Shown one piece after another: positions 59,501 through 64,000 of a stretch of DNA of 64,000 nucleotides. Within the stretch, counting starts at the first letter, position 1, and every line of letters starts with the position of its first letter. This stretch comes from Clostridiales bacterium (GTDB lineage Bacteria; Bacillota; Clostridia; Saccharofermentanales; Saccharofermentanaceae), in assembly GCA_017427465.1 (NCBI GenBank), contig JAFRST010000008.1, positions 1-64,000 on the forward strand, given 5' to 3'. Position numbers and translations under genes: made by a program. Below the pieces are notes generated by a model. That model had not been told where the DNA came from. It saw only the letters and a program-made list of their open reading frames with translations, and did not search any database.

Positions 59501-59972
59501 TGACCTTGTGTACGTAGATAATGACGATATTCCCGAATTGCTGGTCTGCCTTACGGTAAGCGGTGGTCTTAATGGTGATGAGGTTTTCGCGAATCTGTAC
59601 ACCATCGGTAATGATAAAAAAGCTGTACAGCTGTTCCAACGTTGGGCGGCAGACCGCTTTGATGCGAATACCGTTTACTATCCGCGCGAAAACATGGTCA
59701 GAGAATTCTTCCGCAGCGGTGCAAGCGACTGCTTTATCGACGTTGTAAGTATTGATGCAACAAGCAGGCAACCCAAGTTCTCCTACTATGAACAGATCTA
59801 CGATGTGGATGATTCGAGCATTGTGAATTACTACATATATGACAACAAAAATCATAAGACTATCGCGGAGATCACAAAGCTGGAATATGAAGCCTTAACA
59901 ACATGTCCCGGCGACCCTGTCCCGTTGGTTGCAGGCCGGACCTTGCAGGAGATCAAAGACGTGCTGAAGTAA
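56547..59972 (+). CDS. Large secreted SGNH hydrolase with two DUF6273 domains
   Basis: 1141 aa. CTGGAGGG precedes ATG 56547. Signal-type N-terminus (IIGLLITVIFYSFFLPVVCFA) ending near residue 32 without lipobox. Residues ~50-470 are an SGNH hydrolase: SMGDSYSAGEG (Ser), ITLGGNDLGF (Asn), and LHPNSEGANGY (His). Residues ~487-690 and ~709-945 are two DUF6273 modules, each with WTIMDE or WEILTE, W-x-x-CSLRxWLN, and WWLRSP. The C-terminal ~150 residues carry YVDNDDIPELLVCL, a pattern of extracellular calcium-like domains. Likely acts on cell-surface or dietary esters. Confidence 0.85.
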   Translation: MFKKKILMSPIIGLLITVIFYSFFLPVVCFADETEQSGQENVHTTSNHKSSGVIVSMGDSYSAGEGIEPFYGSRYSEGWELKDWLAHRSEGSWGGQLRLPDVGSMNSSKYPENTNPHWYFVASSGAVTWDITGGQEKDYYKWDETTNGPVVDTETIDPQIDIFNETQRRQIVPDYITITLGGNDLGFVDILITAAANCVYIDPCSLTKRLSEAVDDLSNFEIKDGMVEEVKTENSDESNELQSDDKVRDRIKKIYFKIDEAASIGDDHPCILVAGYPHLLKEELFKDNKNAGDFVNALTIFNPSDAQQINMAIDIYTKVLKNIVEECQDEGLRIEYVDINERFDGFDGFDGHEVNTPEPWINGIEFNSTTLGGIGVFPKIKDFISSGTICDALKRVLSDEDYKKCKKEQDLMSLLIEEKVFGNLTNSAIRDLLGIDYNQDLTYGLIRGASLHPNSEGANGYKKCFQRKINELEGLAETPSDDPPQTETRIGSEITFGKYAGEDIQWTIMDETDDSYFLLAKNAIETKDFNDTDENTNWEDCSLREWLNGEFYDSAFTPEEKEMIKLSNVKNRGNPGWSGDDKKDYEDTQDHVFLLSFYEAKTLFKNDEDRMVLPTEHTIINGSIAHTDNTNEDMNFKIYALWWLRSPGIDKNKAAYVNYWGKIDNEGLAVAGGFDGICGVRPAMWIDKSIKATAIVDVDPASADKATLVRDGDVVIFGQYEQDGNTGNGKEPIEWEILTEKDGKMLLISKYILDCQPYNTESTEVTWETCSLRQWLNNDFYNTAFNESDRKLIETTTLSNPDNPFGGKGGNSTDDKVFCLSMEEVYSYLDILYETDNPYGGDFCFSLDFLREVTQYARDRGVVDREIDAGYFDFTEVPVDESDLIGKDLGNWWLRSPANSNDRACVVFLSGQAGYEIEEFVHVAAEGVRPAMWVNCNDVKDPSSENSAPVPDEVKAAYLDVVNNVSYEDFKSEYYGVPSSGKFSYDLVYVDNDDIPELLVCLTVSGGLNGDEVFANLYTIGNDKKAVQLFQRWAADRFDANTVYYPRENMVREFFRSGASDCFIDVVSIDATSRQPKFSYYEQIYDVDDSSIVNYYIYDNKNHKTIAEITKLEYEALTTCPGDPVPLVAGRTLQEIKDVLK

Positions 59973-60127
59973 AGCAAATCCGGCCGTGGGCCTCCGGCCC
60001 CGCCCTTGATTAGCCATTGCTAACAAATATTTTCGCATATTTACGCGATATGCAGGCAATTTGACAGAAATCTTTTTCCGAGGTTGACAGGCTCGGAAGG
60101 CGTGTGCTATTTTCGGAGTGTAATTCC

Positions 60128-60211
60128 CATGGGGGAGTAGCAAGCGCTAATGCGTAGCAAGTCAACATCCTGACGTAACAGTCTGGCTTGTTTTAAATTG
60201 CGAGACTCATG
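60128..60211 (+). promoter_or_regulatory. yybP-ykoY (Mn2+) riboswitch aptamer
   Basis: Conserved features of the manganese riboswitch are present: P1 CATGGG (60128-60133) pairs with CTCATG (60206-60211); the L1 sequence GGAGTAGC follows the 5' strand and GCGAGA precedes the 3' strand; the second leg is closed by GCAAG/CTTGT and carries GTCAACATCC with TGG in the opposing strand. The element lies about 125 bases before the ABC transporter start. Confidence 0.85.
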
Positions 60212-60233
60212 TATAGCTGATGAACTATACATG
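60208..60233 (+). promoter_or_regulatory. Hairpin that competes with riboswitch P1
   Basis: CATGTATAG (60208-60216) pairs with CTATACATG (60225-60233). Its first four bases are also the 3' strand of P1, so aptamer closure and this hairpin exclude each other. Confidence 0.65.
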
Positions 60234-60252
60234 ACGTTATTTAGTTTTTAAT

Positions 60253-60290
60253 GACCCAAGTGTAGTTCGCTATGCTTGGGTCTTTTGTTT
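60253..60290 (+). terminator. Terminator between the riboswitch and the ABC genes
   Basis: GACCCAAG (60253-60260) pairs with CTTGGGTC (60275-60282), followed by TTTTG. It sits about 45 bases before the ATPase start. Confidence 0.8.
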
Positions 60291-60335
60291 GGAAAGATCC
60301 GGGAGTTAATAAAATTACTCGGAGGCATGATGAGA

Positions 60336-61043
60336 ATGAAAGAGGAATTTTTGGTGATCTCAGATCTGAAGAAGAGTTTCGGATCGGGAGAAGCGAGGCA
60401 GGAAGTGCTGCGGGGCATGGATTTCACGGTCAAAAGAGGCGAGTTCTGCGTTTTGCTCGGACCCTCGGGATCCGGCAAATCGACACTCCTGAACATTATC
60501 GGAGGCATCGATACACCGGATTCGGGATTTGTCAGCATCAACGGGGACAAGCTCGAAGACATGGACGAGAAGCAGCTTACGATCTATCGAAGGAAGCATC
60601 TCGGGTATGTTTTCCAGATGTACAACCTGATACCGAATCTTAACGTCAAGGAGAATATCGAGGTCGGGGCGTATCTGTCGGATAAGCCGCTCGATGTGGA
60701 GGAGGTAATAACGACACTGGGGCTTCAGGACCATAAATACAAGTATCCCAATCAATTGTCCGGAGGACAGCAGCAGAGAGTTTCCATAGGAAGAGCTGTA
60801 GTCAAGAATCCGGACATTCTTATGTGTGATGAGCCCACCGGCGCGCTGGATTACAAGACTTCGAAAGAGATCTTAGCGCTCATCGAAGACTGCAACAGGA
60901 AGTACGGAAGCACCATAATAATGGTAACTCACAACGAAGCCATCAAGTACATGGCAGACCATGTGATCAAGTTAAGAGACGGTGTCGTCCGCCATAACGA
61001 CATCAACGACAAGAAGATACCGGCTTCCGAGCTCGAGTGGTAA
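60336..61043 (+). CDS. ABC transporter ATPase (MacB/LolD type)
   Basis: 235 aa from ATG 60336 (GGAGG ten bases upstream; ATGs at 60327 and 60330 are closer and less well spaced). Walker A GPSGSGKST, Q-loop QMYNLIPNLN, signature LSGGQQQRVSIGRA, Walker B ILMCDEPTGALD and H-loop VTHN are intact. The FtsX-type permease gene follows after 12 bases. MacB/LolD-like pairs export peptides, lipoproteins or siderophores or signal mechanically. A Mn2+ riboswitch upstream suggests metal-linked control. Confidence 0.93.
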   Translation: MKEEFLVISDLKKSFGSGEARQEVLRGMDFTVKRGEFCVLLGPSGSGKSTLLNIIGGIDTPDSGFVSINGDKLEDMDEKQLTIYRRKHLGYVFQMYNLIPNLNVKENIEVGAYLSDKPLDVEEVITTLGLQDHKYKYPNQLSGGQQQRVSIGRAVVKNPDILMCDEPTGALDYKTSKEILALIEDCNRKYGSTIIMVTHNEAIKYMADHVIKLRDGVVRHNDINDKKIPASELEW

Positions 61044-61055
61044 GGAGGCGCGAAA

Positions 61056-63749
61056 ATGAGAAACCCTCTTGTAAAGCGGATCCCCAAAGAGCTCGCTTCT
61101 GATTGGCATAAGTATCTTGTAATTATCATCTTCATGGTGATCATGATAGGTGTTATATCAGGCATGTATGTAGGCCACGACAGCATGCTCGCCTCGATCG
61201 ACAGGGGCAGGGAAGACTTAAAGCTTGAAGACGGTTCTTTCGAGCTCAAAGAAAAGGCTTCGGAAGAATTGCTTGATGCTATAAGCACCGGCAAGATGGC
61301 CGACGTAAGGCAGTATTTCATTGACGAAGGATTCAGGGAAGCAGACGAAGAAGTCGAAAAGGCGATAGAGGAAGAACTTGAGAAGCAGGTGACTTCCGCG
61401 ATCGAAGAAAACGTCCGCGCACAGTGTCTGGCCATGGGGATCACCGATGAAGACATGATAAAAGCCCAGATCGATTCCGTCATGGAAGAGAGCTATGAAG
61501 ATGCTCTTAAAGAGGCCCGAGGATCTGATGAGTTCAAGGAAGCTTCTGACAAAGCATATAAGGAAGCCCATGATGCCGTCATCGAGGCAGTCGATGAGGA
61601 ATGGGAAGAGATATCCGAGAAATACAATCTGAACGATAAAGGGTTCATGCCGGTACCGGTGACCGTCTACGAAGACTTCTACAGGAATGAACCTGAAGAC
61701 AACGATAATGACGGCACCGAGGACGCGACTGTAAGGATCTTCTCCGGTGATGCGGAAATCAACCTGGCATCGTTTAATGAAGGCCGCGCGCCAGAGGCTG
61801 ATACCGAGATCGCGATAGACAGGATGCACGCCGATAACGCCGGTGTAAAGGTAGGCGACAAGATCACTGTCGGCGGCAAGGAATTCAAAGTCGTAGGCCT
61901 GCTGTCTTACGTTAACTACTTAACGCTCCACGAATCAAATACGGATCTCATGTTTGACGCGTTCGGCTTTGACGTAGCAATGGTGACGCCAGATGCGTTC
62001 GCTTCATTTAATTCGCGTGTTCATTACAACTATTCGTTCGTGTACGAAGCAGAGCCTGCAGATAAGATCGAGAAGGCAGACTTTTCTGAGAGGTTCCTTA
62101 AGTCGCTCATTACCCAGACGCTCGTGCACGATAACGAGATCGATGATTACCTTCCCGAATATTTAAGGCAGGCGAGCAACTTTGCCCGTGCAGATATCGA
62201 CGGCGACTCGACCGGCACCAGTATTTTCTGCTACATCCTCATCGCTGTAATAGCTTTTATTTTCGCGATCACGATAAGCAATACCATCGATAAAGAAGCT
62301 TCCGTTATCGGTACTCTCAGAGCCTCCGGATACAGCAGAAGAGAGCTCATTGTTCACTATATGTCGATGCCTCTGATAGTCACTCTCATAGGTGCCGTCA
62401 TCGGAAATATACTGGGCTACACTGTGTTCCGCAATGCGGCCGTGGCCCTTTATTACAACAGCTACAGCCTGCCCGAATGCCACCTCGTGTGGAGCCGGAC
62501 GGCGCTCATCAAGACTACGGTCATACCGCTTCTTCTGATGTTCTTTATCAACCTGTTCGTTATCGCGCGCAAACTGCAGCTGAGCCCCTTAAAGTTCTTA
62601 AGGCACGATCTTACAAAGTCAAGAAGCACGAAAGCCAGAAGGCTGCCTTCATGGTCTTTCCTAAGAAGATTCAGGCTGAGGATACTGTTCCAGAATATGC
62701 CGAACTATGCAGTCCTCGTATTCGGCGTGATCTTTATCGAGCTCATGATGTGCTTTGCGTTCGGCCTGCCGGATTCGCTTAATCACTACGGTGACAGGGC
62801 GCCCGAGATGGTTTTCGCAGACTATCAGTATATGCTGATGGGATATAAGGACTCTGACGGAAATGTCATTGAGACATCTGAAGCGAGTGCTGAAAAGTTC
62901 AGCTCCAGGACTTTGATGTATCCGAAAAATGTCGGGTCATTCCGTGAGGGAATGGGCAGCGGCGGTGACGAGAGCGTGACCGTATACGGCATCTCAGAAG
63001 GCAGCAGCTATATCTCGCTCCCTTCAGGAATTGAGGACGGTCATGTATATGTTTCCACCGCCTTCAGCGAAAAGTTCAACATCAAGGAAGGCTCTGTCAT
63101 CACCCTCAATGAAGAGTATGAGAATAAGTCCTATGACTTTACGGTCGACGGCGTGATCGATTACGAAGGCGGCATTGCAGCCTTTATGGGCAACGACAGC
63201 TTTAACTCAGTATTCGGCATGAAGACCGGCGAGTTCTCCGGCTACTTCTCAAGAAATGAGATCAAAGATATCGACGAGCAGGATATCGCCGCGGTCATTA
63301 CGTCTGAAGACATCTCCAAGGTCACGAATCAGCTGATGCATTCCATGGGCAGATTCATAGACATGTTCAAGTATGCCCTTATCGTGCTCGCGGCAGCGCT
63401 CATATACCTTCTTGCTAAGATAATAATCGAGCGAAATGAACGCCCGATATCGATGGTAAAGATACTTGGCTTCAAAAACGGCGAGATTGGCTCTCTTTAT
63501 ATCGTCCCGACTGCAATAGTTGTAAGTATTTGCTCGCTGATTGGATTCGTTGGCGGATACTTCCTGATGATATGGATATTTAAGGCCTTCATGCTGCAGA
63601 TGGACGGATATTTCGCGTTCTTCATGAAGCCTTCCTCGATGGTCCTGTCCGTGGTCTACCTGCTTGTCGGCTACCTGTTCGTATCTTTCATCGACTACAT
63701 GAGGATAAAGAAGATACCTATGGATGAGGCGCTGAAAAACGTGGAGTAA
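61056..63749 (+). CDS. Large FtsX-family ABC permease
   Basis: 897 aa; AAGGAGG precedes the ATG. TM helix at ~20-42, then a ~330-residue extracellular part whose first section is a charged coiled coil (residues ~70-190, EEVEKAIEEELEKQVTSAIEEN). First FtsX domain with TM helices near 390-510 (FCYILIAVIAFIFAITISNTI); a TM helix near 545-570; a second extracellular domain; second FtsX domain 780-890 ending MRIKKIPMDEALKNVE. Two FtsX units in one chain make it a half-plus-half permease like those of BceB/YtrF types. Works with the ATPase just upstream. Confidence 0.9.
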   Translation: MRNPLVKRIPKELASDWHKYLVIIIFMVIMIGVISGMYVGHDSMLASIDRGREDLKLEDGSFELKEKASEELLDAISTGKMADVRQYFIDEGFREADEEVEKAIEEELEKQVTSAIEENVRAQCLAMGITDEDMIKAQIDSVMEESYEDALKEARGSDEFKEASDKAYKEAHDAVIEAVDEEWEEISEKYNLNDKGFMPVPVTVYEDFYRNEPEDNDNDGTEDATVRIFSGDAEINLASFNEGRAPEADTEIAIDRMHADNAGVKVGDKITVGGKEFKVVGLLSYVNYLTLHESNTDLMFDAFGFDVAMVTPDAFASFNSRVHYNYSFVYEAEPADKIEKADFSERFLKSLITQTLVHDNEIDDYLPEYLRQASNFARADIDGDSTGTSIFCYILIAVIAFIFAITISNTIDKEASVIGTLRASGYSRRELIVHYMSMPLIVTLIGAVIGNILGYTVFRNAAVALYYNSYSLPECHLVWSRTALIKTTVIPLLLMFFINLFVIARKLQLSPLKFLRHDLTKSRSTKARRLPSWSFLRRFRLRILFQNMPNYAVLVFGVIFIELMMCFAFGLPDSLNHYGDRAPEMVFADYQYMLMGYKDSDGNVIETSEASAEKFSSRTLMYPKNVGSFREGMGSGGDESVTVYGISEGSSYISLPSGIEDGHVYVSTAFSEKFNIKEGSVITLNEEYENKSYDFTVDGVIDYEGGIAAFMGNDSFNSVFGMKTGEFSGYFSRNEIKDIDEQDIAAVITSEDISKVTNQLMHSMGRFIDMFKYALIVLAAALIYLLAKIIIERNERPISMVKILGFKNGEIGSLYIVPTAIVVSICSLIGFVGGYFLMIWIFKAFMLQMDGYFAFFMKPSSMVLSVVYLLVGYLFVSFIDYMRIKKIPMDEALKNVE

Positions 63750-63810
63750 GAAGGGTATTTTCGGGTCACAGCGCTTGTGCAAACTGATCCCCGGAACTGA
63801 TTTATTCAGC

Positions 63811-64000
63811 AAATGTGCCGCTATGCGGCACAAACAGCGGCACAAAATGCTATTTTCGAACCGTTTGTCCAGCAAATGTGCCGCTATGCGGGACATTTAG
63901 CGGCACTTTTATCCGATTCCGGCGAAAATGAACCGCAAATTGATCTGCAGAGCTGTGCATTTGCTGTTCATCTGGCTCGAAAACGACGATTTGTACATGC
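63811..64000. repeat. Second copy of the composite repeat of 41959-42260, cut by the window end
   Basis: AAATGTGCCGC-tat-GCGGCACA lies at 63811-63832, a second GTGCCGC palindrome at 63875-63905, and GAACCGCAAAT ... GACGATTTGTACATGC runs from about 63930 to the end. GTTTGTCCAGCAAA near 63862 is the reverse complement of the TTTGCTGGACAAA of the other locus. Confidence 0.85.

Overview
The window looks like a chromosome segment of a Gram-positive member of class Clostridia, probably a gut or rumen species. Nearly all genes have strong AGGAGG-type ribosome binding sites. There are at least a dozen secreted lipoproteins with a lipobox Cys and Thr/Glu-rich linkers, LytTR and OmpR two-component systems, BspA-type leucine-rich repeats, and a polyamine cluster of the carboxynorspermidine type. 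GC is moderate over most of the window and visibly lower between about 33.2 and 40.0 kb. I cannot name the genus. No rRNA or tRNA gene was seen.

Layout. 1-9.9 kb: a cyclic-nucleotide-binding protein cut by the window edge, a lipoprotein, an AgrC/AgrA-like pair divergent from a CPBP membrane protease, an alanine racemase-like enzyme and an 854-residue SPFKP-repeat protein. 10.4-16.5 kb: a consensus promoter, a highly structured ~360 nt RNA ending in a terminator, then a tight five-gene operon for agmatine, putrescine and (carboxynor)spermidine synthesis. 16.9-28.3 kb: a membrane-anchored ECF sigma factor with an extracellular leucine-rich domain, lipoproteins, a BrnT/BrnA toxin-antitoxin pair, an ABC-2 exporter, an Ntn-type amidohydrolase and a HAD phosphatase. 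28.7-33.2 kb: small zinc-ribbon and membrane proteins, a ribbon-helix-helix/DUF1413 protein and an endonuclease/exonuclease/phosphatase-family protein.

33.5-40.0 kb is an accessory block: a small ORF and tyrosine integrase, paired lipoproteins, then a decayed defence-like region in which a dynamin-type GTPase 5' end, an internal piece of a Ser/Thr-rich protein and a HEPN-like 3' end lie end to end, followed by an intact RES-domain protein. 40-55 kb returns to host-like genes: lipoproteins, a VanRS-like system, a TIR-transmembrane-propeller protein, an SGNH esterase and a Fic protein. 55.4-63.7 kb holds an ABC sugar permease relic, a large SGNH/DUF6273 secreted protein, a yybP-ykoY (Mn2+) riboswitch with a switchable hairpin and terminator, and a MacB/FtsX-type ABC system.

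The other theme is intergenic DNA. Many longer gaps carry their own palindromic or tandem repeat family. These include 38-bp palindromes with interchangeable stems at two loci, 63-bp units at three loci, a 51-bp x5 array, a 48-bp x3 array and a 49-bp x2 array. Several unrelated-looking sequences share one nested two-stem palindrome design of 48-50 bp. These repeats, the structured RNA before the polyamine operon, the riboswitch-ABC pairing and the membrane-tethered sigma factor are the points most worth following up.
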